From Smittium culicis (Eukaryota > Kickxellomycota > Harpellomycetes > Harpellales > Legeriomycetaceae), in the NCBI GenBank assembly GCA_001970855.1, contig LSSN01000808.1:1-64000 (forward strand): a DNA stretch of 64,000 nucleotides, written 5' to 3'. A model generated the notes under the pieces. It saw only the letters and a list, made by a program, of their open reading frames with translations, had not been told where the DNA came from and made no database searches. This document shows, piece by piece, positions 10,000 to 25,420 of this stretch; the first letter of the stretch is position 1, and each line of letters begins with the position of its first letter. The translations under genes and the position numbers were made by a program.

Positions 10000-12900
10000 T
10001 AGTATGTATGTGTTATGGTTTGAAGAGAGAATATAAGAAAATATATGTTTGAACTAGATAATTTGCAAATTATAATGAAAGTGAAATATTTTAAAGTAAC
10101 TGCTTTTCGAACGATAGTAAAGAGTAAGCTATTTAAAGAATAATGGAGGTGGTAATGATATATAAAATGTTGTGTAAAGTTAAAATTTGAATAAAATAAT
10201 AATATACTGTACAGCTTGGAAAGTATATATGTGAGTAGTGAAGCAAGTGAAAATGAGTGAAGAGATGAGGGGAAAATAAACTAATTGAGAGTAGTCTAAG
10301 TTTTAAGGCGTTATTGAGGGTCTTTATTTAATGGAAATATTAATATAAAGATGTGATGAGATGAGTAGATGATGATATTATTTATAAAGGGGAAATAAAA
10401 AATTGGAGTTTGTTAGAAGCAAGAGAGGTATTTAAAATTATAAAAATTATTTTGTATAGGATATAAGATTTCAAAATGTGAGGTAGTGATGATGAGCAAG
10501 ATGTATATTGGGGAAGGATCAATTGAGATGAATAAGTGGAATAGTGTTTTATGGGATAGGAAGAAAAAGTTGGTTGAAGGTGTGAGAAGTGAAGAGATAT
10601 AAGAAAATATTTTTAGAGCTTAGTAGGAGGAAATGTAATGGTTAATATAAATTTCAACTCAGAGCGGATATATCAAGAAATTTAAGGTAGAAAAAAAAAG
10701 AGAAAAAGAAAATAATTGTTTAGGTATTAATTCCAGAATAATAGCGAGTAGTAAGAGGAGTATAAGCTAAGTGTAAACAAAAGGTAAGGGTGAGGGGGGT
10801 ATTTACAGTGTTTATTATTTCGAGTGAGTTGAGTTGTTGATAGCGCGAAAGGCTTGTGTTTTATGAGGTATTCAACAGAAAAGGAGGCTTACTTGGGAGA
10901 AAAAGGATAGAGATTGTTTAATATTAGTTAGGATATAAAGCAGGGATTGTTTAAAAGTAGGGCGGGTGGATTGTTTAGCAGAATTAAGAAATAAAGAGAT
11001 AAAAATTTGAAATGTAGTATAGATAAAATGGGGGTATTAATTGAACAGAAGTGTTTAGATTTAAAGTATTAAAGTGTAGAAATTGAGCATTTAGGAATTG
11101 CTTTGAATTTATTAGCAGAGATTGTTTTGAAATACGTAGAGGAAATTAAAAAGTCGATTGTATAATTTTTTATGACTTTTGGCGTTTTATCTATTTATAT
11201 ATTTTTGTTTACATTTTCGCAGCCGCCCCTACTTAGATAATTGTTATTCCCACATAAATCTTCGCCGCCGCCCTATTAGCCAAATTAATACGCGCACTTT
11301 ATTTCTATCCAATAATTTCTTTTTTAGTTTTTATCTACAGCAGTTCTTATATAATTTTTGAACAGTATGAAATTGACAGCTTTTAGATTATGCTTATTCG
11401 CTAACTAGTTCAATTGTAAACAAAGTGATTGAGAGATTCAGCGAATGATTATGAAAGACGCTTATTTGCGAAGATGACAGTTTTGGCTTAATTAAAGTAG
11501 CTTGACACTTTCCTTAAATCAGCAGCACTTATTTCTTACTTTGTGTGTAACTGCCAGAAGTTCAGACCCTTTCCCATCCTAGCTGCATTTAGCCTTTCGC
11601 AGCAAATCAATGCAGCCGAAAAAACGTCAGCGCAAATTCTAAAAGACTGAAACTGCTCTCAAAAAAAACAAGCAAGGAAATGCTGTCGTTATCACTAAAG
11701 CATAATAATATTTAGAGTCTGGATTTATTTGATTGGACGCCTTCTTTTTGCCATTACAATTTCTAGGGCCAACACTGTTATTCTAGCTTAGAAATCATAA
11801 TTGGATAAGATATTTAGGATTTATCAGCTATTGGTTTTATATTATTTCTCAGCCAATATAACCCTTGTTAATAAATTTGATTTATCATCTTGTCGATTAG
11901 TTGGATAGTTTTGACAGTTCAATAAAAGACAATCGTTGCTGAAAGGGCTAATGGCTTTTAATAGTTGCTATTAAATAGATGTTATCGATAAGTCTATAGC
12001 GTAAACGCAATTTATTAATTGATACTAATAATAGTTCGTAGCTATGGACAAACAGTATTATTGAGCTAGTCAATTTAACAACAATCAATTAGTATAAATC
12101 ATTATTGGCTCTGATTGATAAATTTATTGAATCTATTAGAACACAAATCAACTATACTTTTGAAAAAGCAGACTTTTATCCAAATTAAAGCATAAACTCT
12201 AAATAGTCCTCTTGTGAGTCGCCTGGTAACATCAACGCTAATTTCAATAACGCTATCTTAAAAACAGTGTAAGCATTTCTGAATTTTCCTATTTCTACGA
12301 ATATTCCTATTCTAGCACTCTCTGCTATTAAGGCTATTTTTTATCTCGCAAAAACTAATTAATATCATAATAACTATACTTTTTTTCGAAATTCTAAAAT
12401 ATACTGGCTTTCTAAATTCCAGCAGATAAAAATACTCTTTTGAAAAATCACTGGCGAACCACAATGTAGGTTGTGCTCATGCGAGTTTGTACGCTGAAAT
12501 AGTCAAGCGTATTATATTACCCAACACTATCTCTAAAATCTCTGAATAGATGGCTATATTTTTCTACATAGTTCTTTATTGGCGATGAATCTGCAAATAA
12601 TCAGCGCAATTTATAAAGATAAACAACCTTAACTCCTGAAGCTTCCATTAGATCAACACTAAAACCTACGTACATTGTACAAATAACCAAATTCAAGGAT
12701 TTTCTGCAAGTGGATAAATATGAACCTCTGACAGCTAGATTGTGCTTTATTACATTTACGCTAGCAGCTAGCTATTCAACCCCATATAAGGCAAACTGAT
12801 TTTCGTGCTAAAAAGATTAAGTCTAGAATCTGCTAATCGTACCACAAATACTTACCTAGGCTCTACATACACGGAACTATTCACCTGCTGATCTTTTTTC

Positions 12901-13200
12901 CTTTTCTAGCAAGCTCTCTTTTTGCAGTCAAATTAAAAGCTGCCATTATAATCTACCCCCAAAACTCCGCTTTTGAGTACATCACCCCATTTCTAAAATA
13001 TGCCTCAAACCAAACACTCTACACTCTTCTCTGCTTCGATTATCGCTTCGTTTACCTATTGCCTAATACCAATACCCCCATATCACATTACACACTATGT
13101 AGGAGTTCCCTGACAAACTATTATCTACTTGTATATGCTCAATTCTACCAACTTTAACAACTTCACATTCACCAACCTTTAATAAAATAAACTTATTGAT
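10000..13200. other. Gene-free spacer with abrupt strand-composition switch
   Basis: From the wee1 promoter to about 11.15 kb the plus strand is rich in G and A. From about 11.2 to 13.2 kb it becomes C-rich (ttcccatcctagc, cctctgac and similar). GC is moderate compared with the core to the right. No coding frame above noise and no tRNA or rRNA gene was recognised. Confidence 0.5.
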
Positions 13201-13667
13201 CATTTTATGATTTATAGACAACTTTATTATTTGCTGCAGTTCTACAAAAGTTCAATATGAATGTGTAAGTGAAAAAATTCATTTTTATTCAACGCAGTTT
13301 TCTAGAATTAGCCATCCAAAATCTGTCTATTGACCCTTTAATGATTTAACCCTCGCTAAAAAAAAAAAACTATAAATTTATCACCTTTATCCCTAGCCTT
13401 GGAATAACCCTATTTTTAACTAATTTGTGATATCAAATGACTTTGTCTCAATACAAATTACAACAATAAATAAAAATCTCAAGAAAATACAATTCCATAA
13501 ACACTGCATTTATCTAATCTAATCTAATTAAAACCAAAAATTGAAATAAAAATCATTTATGCTTTATAATTACGCAAAATATGTTTATAGCACAACCTGA
13601 CTTTAATGTATTTGAAATAAAGTATTTTCTCAATAGATATAGTCCAAATTGTATCCAAATATATATA

Positions 13668-14203
13668 CAGTAAAACCTCTAATATTGAAACACTTTGAGA
13701 TGGCAAACCTCTAGGATGGCAACTTTATGAATGTTAATTTGAAAAAATGTTGATTTATTATTTGAAGCATACCTCATTTTAGTACAGTGATTTTATAGGC
13801 TAACTAAATTAAATTTTCAAGTTTTAGTAAATGTTATTTGAGAATTGGCTATTTATATTGCAAATAAACTCATCTATTGCCAATTTCACTCCTAGAAAAC
13901 AATTCGCAGTTATGTTTGTATTCGGCTGTAAAATAAGCCAAAGTATATTTTTCTAAAATGGCAACTAAAAAATTTAACTTGTAGAATTAATTTTTATTTT
14001 TTTTTTATAAAAAAAAGAAAGCCAATTAAATTATTGGTTTTAAAAAGCTAAAGTCTATTTATTTTTTTTTTTGTTAATTTCTAGCTCAGTTCCTTCCACG
14101 CCATTTTCAGCTTTAAAAAATTAAAATTGCAAATTTCCATCTGAGAATATTTTTGAACCAAAATCAGTTAAAAATACCGGCTGCTTACTCAGATGCTTTA
14201 CTG
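13668..14203. mobile_element. Non-autonomous Tc1/mariner-pogo-like element (MITE), 536 bp
   Basis: The element starts CAGTAAAACCTCT and ends with the inverted match AGATGCTTTACTG (11 of 13 positions). Both ends are flanked by the dinucleotide TA (13666-13667 and 14204-14205), the expected target duplication of Tc1/mariner/pogo elements. The CAGTAAAACCTC start resembles pogo/Tigger-type termini. The interior is AT-rich without a transposase frame, so the copy is non-autonomous. Two short gatggcaa motifs lie near the left end. Confidence 0.6.
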
Positions 14204-14270
14204 TATATGTATATCCCAATATCCTATTTGGATCAAACTATAACTTATCTTGGGATATGAAATTTATAAA

Positions 14271-14328
14271 CTATATTATATTATATTATGTTATATTATG
14301 TTATATTATGTTATATTATGTTATATTT
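14271..14328. repeat. 10-bp minisatellite (ttatattatg)n
   Basis: Four exact units of ttatattatg run from 14281 to 14320, with partial units on both sides. It is a simple tandem repeat directly to the right of the MITE. Confidence 0.9.
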
Positions 14329-16470
14329 TCAAAGATAATATTCAATATAATTTTCTTTTTTACTATTAGATTTGTAAATTTGGTTTTTTTCCTAATTCAT
14401 TTTCTTATTTAATATAATATATTTATCTTTTGAAATATTTAAGTAATGGTAATAAAATAAAATGAACCTCCAAATGATATAATGATGCTTTTAAAAGTTA
14501 AAGAAGACATTTTTTAACAAATTCTCGATTTAACTCTCCGGTGATACTATTTGGCGAATATTATTATTTTACTTTTATTGTGATTATTGTGATGAATAAG
14601 ATTAAGAAATTATTTTTTATCTGATTCTGAAATTCAGTTTGGTATAAGCTCAGAATTAGAGCTCTGCGAAACATAAAAAGTAATAATTAGTGAATATTTA
14701 TCTTTTTATTGGTGGTGACAAGTTTAGAATCAATTATATAAAATATATGTTATATTTATTGTGGAATATATTTGGAAATAAATTTCCATATTAGCTTGAA
14801 TCTATGTAAATACTAATTAATTATTGCTTTTATTTATTTTTGGTATTCTGTATATGAATTTATTAGATTTGGAATACGTAATTAAATAAATTTATTTTGA
14901 TTTTAATTTTCAAGTCTAAAAATCATTTTTAAATGCTATAAATATAATAAATTTGGATATTGAAGGTTAATATAAAAAGTTTAGCTATAATTTGAAGGCC
15001 TTGATTTTATAATTATATTTCCCAAATTAACATTTATAAGTCAACAATATCATCAACTTGGATATTCTATATCCAGTTATTTTTAGTACTATATGAACTG
15101 GTATTTAGAGTAGTATAATAGCATTGGATTTAAAGAAAAAATAGAGTTAAAAATTTAAATTTGTATGGCTAAAAATAATTTAAAAATTCAGGAAGATTAT
15201 TATGTTATTATTTTATTCTGATTTTTAAAAAAAAAAAACGCTCAAGAGAGTGTATATATAAACTATAAGGATATAATTATTGTAAATATAATAATAAAAA
15301 CTTAAAATTTTATTACTATTTTTGTATAATAGTAAATACAGAAAGATAAACATTTTATCTTTATAAAATTAGCTGATTAATTTAACAAAAATATATTTAA
15401 TTATTAAAAGTATTTTACATCAACATAAATAATTAAAAATTAATTTTCAGAATGAAATTTTCTTAAATATTTTAGGGTTTTAATCGTGAAAAAATGATTT
15501 ATTTACATTCAAAATCTTAATTCATTGAATTTTTTGAAACTGTGTTGGGTGAAAATTATTAAAAATTTTTTTGTGATACATTTAATATATTAAATATATT
15601 AAATAGCTTCTAATAGATGTTCGGTTTAATTCTTAGAATATTTGCCCCGCATAATTTACATCAATAATATAGAATTAAACTAAATATAGTTAGTATATCT
15701 AGATATATAGTTTTTAATAAATTAATATAAAAATAAAGCTTTATTGCACGTTTGATTATTTATAATGAGCTATTATGACCCAAATAATATAAAAATTCAA
15801 TAAATTAAGGTTCATATTTAATGAAACTAATGATATTTTAACAAAAATTTTAGATCTTAATACAATATTAAATTGGTATTAATATTATTTGTAAATTTAA
15901 AATCATCATTATAAATATATTTACTGATTCCAATCTTTTTTGATACTACAAATTTTGGCAATTAATATGGTTATTTTATTAGATTTATATATATTATATT
16001 ATAAAAATTTTAACAAAAGTTCCTGATAATAATTTAAATCACAATATTTTCAGATTTTCTGTTTTTTTTTTTTAGAGAATTAAGAATATTGAAATTATTA
16101 AAGTAAAAATCACCGGTTAATTTTTTAAATTTTATCTAGCTTAAATTCGTCATCTATTTACATTTTTGGTAAATTAGATAATTATTAAGCTATAATATCT
16201 ATATTTGTTAAAAAAAATTATATTATTTTCATTTCATTTCTTGTAGGGTTTTACATAAAAATATTTAGGAAAATGAAATATATAAAGGCTTTACTAGGTT
16301 AAATATTCCTTTAATTCTCAGATTAATTAAATAATTCGGATAAATTTGTATTAGAACATATTTATCATTATTCAATTATTATATATAAAATTAGCTATTT
16401 TAAATAACACTTTTTTGAGTCGATAAAATGAGTTAAACATATATTATATGAACCAGCTGAGAGATATAAT

Positions 16471-16820
16471 ATGTTTTCTAAAGTTATTATAGCTTTTTGT
16501 GCTATTTCTGTGCGTATTTTTAATACTTGTTTATTATTATATTATCAAGTCTTAAATACTTATAGTAAGCTTAATACTCGATTATTCTGTCTACATAAGT
16601 TTTATTTATAAATTCATTTTATAATCACTTATAAACTATCTGATATTTTGCAGCGACTATTACTATTTTTTGTGACTCGGTAATGAAATTCGAGGTAAAA
16701 TTATTGAAATTTAGATTGCGTCTTATATTTTATATATAATCATCAGCCTCTCTTATTAATCTGATAATTTATATTTTCCAGCATATTTTAGGTACAATTT
16801 TACATATTTCTTCAAATAAG
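16471..16820 (+). CDS. Weak candidate: small secreted peptide gene with short exons
   Basis: The ATG at 16471 opens a signal-peptide-like start (MFSKVIIAFCAISV). Three consecutive exons with canonical-looking splice sites join in frame: 16471-16513 (donor gtattt), 16654-16694 (acceptor ttttgcag, donor gtaaaa) and 16782-16820 (acceptor ttttccag). They encode about 41 residues. If the next acceptor is used, or the last intron retained, the product would stop shortly afterwards. No homology is recognised. In sequence this AT-rich, splice-like strings arise easily by chance, so this is only a lead. Confidence 0.2.
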
Positions 16821-19800
16821 GTGCCGCTAAATATTAAAATCTAATATTATTTTATATTTAATAGTTCTCAGACGTATAAACTTATCATATTTTTTTTATG
16901 CTAGATATTTTAACGCATCTATTTCAGACATTGATTTATTCAAATCTTTTGAGGTTTTAAAATATAATAGATTTTTTTGGTGGTTATTATTTGTTTATTC
17001 TTTTAGCTATTTCATTATTTAGATATGTGGTATTCATTTAGCTTTATGACAGAACAATTACCTAGATTTAAAGCTTTTAAAATCTTTTTTTCCCAGAAAT
17101 TTTAAATATGTTATAGATAGAAACAATTTCCCGTTATTGGGATAAGAAATTAAATAATTTTATATATGTACTTTTTTTACTGGTGTATCATAATCTTCAG
17201 TTATTACTGCGCAATTATTGAAATTTATACCACAATTTTATTATTTTCCAATTTATTATAACTATTGATAAAATCTATTTTCAATATTTATACCTTTTTC
17301 ATACTATTAAACAGATATAATACGGTATTATTATTATTATTATTATTTGGATATTTGTGCTACTCAAAAATATTTTATCACCATAGTTCTAGCTCAAATT
17401 ACATATACCTTATTTTAAACTAATAAATATACCTTGAAAGCCTATTCTTGAACATATGACTAAAAAATTATAATTATATTTACTATATATTTATTATTTT
17501 AAAGTCTTATATCTCTGTCAAGATATTTTGAATTTTGATAGAAATTTTATTAATGGTGTGTAGCACTAATAATTAATCAAAAATATTCATTTATTCACTA
17601 GATAATTTTTTTTTCAGACCGCTTTAGAGCCGTATACACTCTATATTATATTATTTGTTCTTAAAATTATGTCTTCGGGATATCAAATTAGTCCTCTAGC
17701 TATTTTATATAGTTTAATTTTCGATATATAAAATTGATTCTGATGTGCCAAACAGCTATTAGTAATCTTCTGTGCCCATAAAAGTTGGTAAATCTGTTTT
17801 TTTTTACTTTTTTACTATCTTTCCTGAGAATTTTCATCTCTTCTGTAATTCTAGATGGCTTTTATGATATATAAACACCAAAAACCCCCAATTATGTTGC
17901 GATTTAGATCAAATGTGCATAACAGATATGAATTTTTAACTAAAACTGAATATCTGAAAGTTATACATTATTTTTTTACTTATTTTTATTTATTTTCAAT
18001 TCTTTATATGAAATTTAACAGGCGCTTTACAGAATTTCTGAATCTATAACTATTAGCATAATTTTTTTTCTAACAAAAAATTTCTCTATTTATAGCGTCG
18101 CCTGATTGAATGAAAGGGCATTAGATCTATTTATTAATTATGAAAATAGTGAAAATTTACTGTTTGGGTTATAAAATAATGATTATTTATGTCGAAATAC
18201 AATATTTTTAGAATTTTATTTATAGCTAAAAAAGTATCTTTTAGATTATCCAATTATTTAATATCAGAATAAAAATGCTGTGAATTTTTCTTATAAATCA
18301 GTTAATTCCCTCATTGATTTATAAGGAATTTAATAATCTTGAATTACTATCTTTATCTATATTTACTCGTTGACAAGATAAATTGATTTTTTTATCTAAA
18401 TGAAGTAAATTAAAATCCAGGGTTTCATATCAATATCAATATCAATATTATTATCATTTATTATTTTTATCCTGAGATTATAAAGTAATTAAAAATTAGA
18501 TCATTTTCATATATTAGACAAATTTAATTTGATTCGCACATTACCAAATAGAAATTTATGGAAATTATCTATTAGCATATCCTGAGTTATTGTAAAATTC
18601 TAAATTAATCTAAAAATTAGTTTAAATTAAATCGAGATTTATTAATAACTAACAGTTATTATGCAGAATTTATATCACGCCATTTTCAAAGAAATTATAT
18701 TTAATTTTCTGTGCTTATAGAAAATTAAAATATGAAATAACGATTATTTTAAAAATTTATACTATATTGATTTTTCTAAATATATAATAAGCCATTTTTA
18801 GTAGAGTACAAATCTTAAAATTGAGTTCATATAAAAAAAATTATTATATTATCACTCTATAACAATACTCAAAACTATTACCTCCTCAAAGATACCATAG
18901 ATAGTCAAAATATAAGGATAATTATTTCATGGTTGATATTATAAGCCAAATTTCTATTTTCCAATACTGAAATTAATTCAGAAAAAATTAAATAGAATTT
19001 TGACTGAATTTACACTTGTAAATATGATGGATAATCGAAAAAATAGCTTCCTACTACGAGGGTTTAAAAATTAGCTATTAATTTCATCTTCGACGACAGA
19101 TACGTAGATAAGCGACCTTAACCAAGAAATAAACATTAATTTATTGTAAGCAATAAAACCCCCTTTTTAAATGTAAATTTTGATTAATTTTATTTTTTAT
19201 TTACCCTTATTAAGTATATGAACTATTAAAAATGGTTAGATACTTCAAAATATCGTGAATCGAAAGTAGCGCAGAAATTTTCATACTTGTGTCGCTGTTA
19301 TAAGAGTCTAATATTAATAGTATTTTTCTCGTGGTGATTATAGTATTATTAAACTAGCTTTTTAAACTTAAAAAATTGAACAGTGATAAATAATTTTCTT
19401 CGATGGTATTTAAAGTAAATAATTAGAGCTCCTTGATATCTCTAATCAAAAAAATTATATCTGAGGCACTATAGAAGTTTCATCGGATAATAAAATATGA
19501 AAATTATCAAAAATTCTATATCAAATCATTATTGCGACTTGATTTGTAATTTTCTCAAGTAAATTTGTAATATTAATAGTAAAATGGTATATAAATGTTA
19601 ATTTAAATCTTTTTGATTCAGCATTGAGTGTAATAAAACTTTTCTTCTCTCGTTGAAGCTATAATATATAGGGAAAATAACTAATAAAATAAAAATTAAT
19701 TCATTTTTTGTACACAAATGACAATTTAAAGTTATTAAAATTTCATATAATTTATAAATTAATTACTATCTTCAATAGTATCTTCCTCATAATGCTTATC

Positions 19801-22800
19801 AAAATAAATTTAGAAAGCTTACAGTTCCCAGAAACGATTTAATAATTATATTAAATCTTTATTGAACCAAAAAATTTTCAATAAATTATCTGAATCACAC
19901 TCTAGACCTGATTTGGATAAAACCTGTATTGATTTTGGTACATTAAAAGCTTTAAATCTTCAAAAATTTTATCCATAGTTGTGTTAGTAAATTTATACAA
20001 TTAATAACATATTTTGAAAGGCGAATTATTATTATTAAATTTAAAAAAAAAAAAAATTTACTTCAATTTTATTTCTAGAAAATCATGAAATCAATTTTAT
20101 AGGTAATATCTCGTAATCTTTTTAATTAAATTAATACCTAATCTCGTTGGTCAAATAATAGATTCCTTGGAATATTTTGATTTTCGTTTTATGTTTAATA
20201 AAATAAAACTTAAGTCAATTAAACAAATAAATATTTATAAAATCCGTAATTATTTATGAAATATAGCTTAAAATTTAAAATATACAAATAGAGTAAATTT
20301 ATACCAATTTTAATATAAATTGTATTCCACAGGTATTATTTTTTGGTATATAATTCAAATATAAATCAATCATGTTAAACTAATTCAGAACTTTTAGAGC
20401 ATGAAATAATCCCATTTTTATTTTTATTCTAAAATAAAAGGTCAAAATATTTTATTATTGAAGTGATATCAGATAAAACTAAAAAAAAATTCAAAAAATT
20501 TTTTAATTTTTTTCTAAATGACTGGAGATGAAAATTGAAAGTAAAAATTAATATCAATATCAATATTTATATTTATAGATTTATACAACAAATTCTAATT
20601 ATAATTTTACTTTTAAATGATTGATAAAGTTTAAAAATTCAACATTAACAAATTAAGTATCTATTAATGTATCTAAATTCTGACTATCGATACTTCTGGG
20701 TGTAAATTCTAAAATAAATCAAGCCCCACGTTCTGATTACTGATGATAATATTTCATAAAAATCTTTATTTAATTATGTTTGTCTCGAGGTTAAAGGATG
20801 CGATTAATCGCCAATTAGTGATTATTTAAAAAACTCGGGTATAAATATATTTTTATTTTAATATAATCGATTTTTATCGCTTTTAAAAAATATATCTGAA
20901 CACTATGAGTATTTTCTTTTAGAATTTGGTATCTAATCATTTATTCTTTCATTATGGTAGAGATCATACGCATTTTATTTCAGAAATCATTCATCCCTAT
21001 AAAATAATAATTAAATAAATATTGCCAAATTTTAATATATATAAATCTCTTTTTAGCCCTCGAAGTCCTGGTGTGAATAAAATATGTATTTGATAATTGA
21101 AATACATACTTTATCACTTGGAAATTGAAAAAATCATGACTTTGAGGATTAAAATAACTAAAAAATAAATTCTATTTCGATCATTAAATATTTTGTATCT
21201 GATATTAGTATAGTACCTAAATTTAATATTTTTAAATCATTCTATATAAACTAGAGTAAAAAATATTTCATATAAAATGTTATTCTGATTATGTAAATTT
21301 ATTTTATCCTAATTAATACTTTTAACAAAATCAATTATGCTTAGCACTCTTAATCATGTTTTGTTAATTATAAACAATGAGAATAACTGATAAAAATATT
21401 CGTGCATCAATTTATAAATAAAAGAAATTTTTATAAACACAAATATGTTAATTTCTTGTTAATTTCTTGTTAAATTGTTTGTTTTAATTTTTTTATTTGT
21501 CTAAAATCGTGTGACCTAAACTGTTGAATAGAAGTATAGGCTAATTATTATTTGTTTGCTAATTGGTTGGATTTTTTAACTAAATGTCTAGACAAGAGAA
21601 TATATGCAAATAATTTTAACATAAAAACCTCATATACCAATCCAAAAAACCATAAATATTAGAAAAGAATTCTAAAATAAAACAATTAATTTACATTTAA
21701 TTTAAATTTAATATATTTTTGTAAGCCAGTAGTATAAACTAATTTATAATTCAGAAATGCAAAATACAAAATACCAATATAAATTTCATAATCAAAAATC
21801 ATATGATCATTATAAGCAACAGTATTATATATTTTTTAAAATGACAAAAAATAAAGTAAAAATTTAATACAGGAAAAATTCGGCTTTTAATATAAATTGG
21901 ATCTTGATGTTTATAGTGAATCGATTCGGCTAATATTCGCTTCATAAATATAATCAAGCTATGAATCTCGCAGAAATTTTTGGCACTAGACAATAATAAA
22001 AGAAACAGTTCAATATAAAATCATTAGAAAAACAGGGGAAATAATGTTATTACAAGCAATGGCAACTTATTAAGTTCAATTTATAAATATAGTGAGACTT
22101 ATTTTAGCCATAAATAATTAATCAAAAAATTAGCTTTTTATCGATTGGCTCTAGTTTACACTAAAAACTAAATACACTTTTCTAAATATTAACTAGATTA
22201 ATCATGTGATAGCTACTTATAAATCATAACTTAATATATGCGTATTCGTTTTTATATTCTTGTGCGTTTAATTTTGACATAAAAATTATAAAAATTATAA
22301 AAAACTGTTTTCAAAGAGAATGAAAAGTAAAAAAAAATTCATAAATTACCAAAATCAAAAATTTAATTTGCACTGATATAAATTCTATGAAATATTATTC
22401 AATTAAAATATTATAACTATATATAATTTTTAAAAAAGTATTTCATTTATTAAAGAAGTAGTGTTGCATAAAATTAAACTTTAATTAGATTAAATTAAAT
22501 TAATTTATATAGTGTAAAAATAAGTCGTTAATTACAAAAATAGAAATTAATTAATTAAAAAAATCACTCAATAGCAATTTTATATAATTTTCTTAAATTG
22601 AGACTATTTTATTTATTTTTAATTCAAATCATAATAATTAAACCATTTCGAAACTAAATTTATCACATGTATTTATACATGCTACATACTTGAGCTAAAT
22701 TATAATTCAGCATTATATATATAAATCAAACACCACACCAGTATATAAAATAAAAATATATGTGATTTAAACAGAATATCTTTTAAAAAGATAAAATTTA

Positions 22801-23262
22801 ATAATTGAATATAAATCACATACTAGAAGAGATAATATAAAAATTGATAAGGGGGTATAAATGCGAAATAATTTTTAGAACTGATAATCACAATAAATTT
22901 TTTTGAATTATATTCTGGGATCTTTAATATTTTATAAGTAATTATACTTGTTAATTTTTTTAAAGGTTCGTTTTTATATAGTTTATTCTGTAATTATTTT
23001 CATCAATACTCTTATATACGGATCCTTGTATATTTGAATATTAGTAATAAATTTAGTAGTTATTATCTAGAAATCATTTTAAACTCAGTAAAATTTTATT
23101 TTATTTTATTGAATAACTATTTAATTTACCTGCATTATTATCGTCATATTTCTAAATAAAAACAGAAAGAATATAATAAATTTTCCGATTGAAATCTAAT
23201 TATTCGTGATATAAAACACATCTAATTAAAAAAAAAATTTCAGTTACAAGATAACTCTATAT

Positions 23263-23456
23263 ATCCCTTTTGAGCGAGGTAGAAAATTTTCGATCTACAA
23301 AATACAGCCAACCGAATTAATTAATTCAATACAATTCCAAGACATATTTAATTATTTGTTTTTTTGTAGAATAGCAGAAAATAAAAAAACTACTCATAAA
23401 TCGATTACAAATAATTAAATTAAACATTTTAAAAAGTGCTGTACAGGAAAGGGATA
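23263..23456 (+). repeat. Dispersed repeat family 1, copy D
   Basis: The 5' block ttcgatctacaaaatacagc is followed by caacc, and the 3' block aaaaagtgctgtacaggaaa by ggg, about 140 bp apart. The spacing and orientation are those of the other copies. It lies inside the AT-rich core. Confidence 0.6.
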
Positions 23457-23916
23457 TAGAAGACTCTTAACGCGAGAGAAAAAATTTTTCCTTGGAATAT
23501 TATTTTTTAGTAATAAATAGTTGACATTATTGGCAAAATAAATCCATTTGATAAATAGTCTAACACATTTAAATCTATAATAAAATTTAAAGGAAGGTAA
23601 AATTTAATAGAAAATATTACACTCTTCAAAAGAATTTCTGATATATAATATTAATTTTATTATGAAAAATTTGGTTTCAAAATTGATGTTATAGCGAATA
23701 GTATTTTAATTATATAACCGAATAAAAGTATAAGAGACTTAAGAACTGTTATTCGTATGAAATTTACTGTTGTAAAGATTTTTTTTTCTAAACAAAATTT
23801 AACAGAGTAAATAAAAAAAAGATTAATAAAGGGAAATAATCTGATCATATTTATACTATTTCTAAATATTTCGATATTCATAATAGCCTATAAATCACAC
23901 CGAGTATTATAAATAT

Positions 23917-24673
<757 letters not shown>

Positions 24674-25261
24674 TGAATATATATTTATAAAATAAAATAA
24701 TGGTAAAAAAAACATGAGATTAGTATAGGTATTAATGGATTAAAATAAAAGATTATTATAAATAAAAATTTTAAATGCAAAAAATGAATTTTAAAAAAGT
24801 GAAAAAATTTCTTAGTGGACAGTTAAATCGAGCTTAGGCTAAATTATAATAACATGAAAAATAAGTTTTAGGAAATGGGTATGGCTAACAGTATCTATAT
24901 CAAAAAAGATAAGTACTCAAAATTGAACATAACATAGATTTTTTCATTGGCTGACTTTTAAGATGTTGTAAATTTTCTGCTCAGTAACTTTTCGACAAGT
25001 TTATTATAGCTGTAATTATATATGTTATAAAAATCAAATATATTCGTAATCGACGTTACAGAATTCGTTTTAAATATCATTACTAAGTTTTATTATAGTT
25101 GCATTATAGTTGAGATTAATTATTTAACTTGTGTAAAAGATATAAAAGTTTATTTATCTATTTCTACCTTTATTATTATTTTGCTTATAGCTTATATTGT
25201 AGTTTTATACTTTGTTTTTATAAATGCGATATTCTTGGGAGAAGAGTAACTTTATTTCTTG

Positions 25262-25420
25262 TAAATTCTTTTTGATTATATGAATTGGGTAAAGCTATTG
25301 GCTTTATCAGGTAAACCATTTTATGATATTTTCCAATATGCTTTATAAATGTAACAATGTTGAAAAGTAGGAAAAGCTTGATAGGAAAAGTTCCGTCCCT
25401 CGAAATAACTCGCATAAATA
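25262..25420 (+). repeat. Dispersed repeat family 2, copy 1
   Basis: It shares two conserved blocks with copies near 52.43, 52.95 and 62.17 kb. The 5' block is gctattggctttatcaggta and the 3' block is ggaaaagcttgataggaaaa followed by gttccg. The copy ends with ctcgaaataactcgcata. All four copies lie on the same strand. Confidence 0.65.

Larger units (their letters stand above)
14204..23262. other. Extremely AT-rich gene-poor core
   Basis: About 9 kb of very AT-rich sequence with only short random frames. Scattered moderate-GC patches (near 16.65, 17.65, 19.10, 19.27 and 20.70 kb) do not join into a convincing gene, apart from the weak candidate at 16471-16820. No tRNA, rRNA or conserved protein is recognisable. 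It could be heterochromatin, a centromere-like region or strongly decayed transposon sequence. Confidence 0.5.

Noticed and set aside
14204..23262. CRISPR array or rDNA in the AT-rich region
   Set aside because: No regularly spaced repeats with unique spacers and no rRNA-like conserved sequence; only simple tandem repeats are present.
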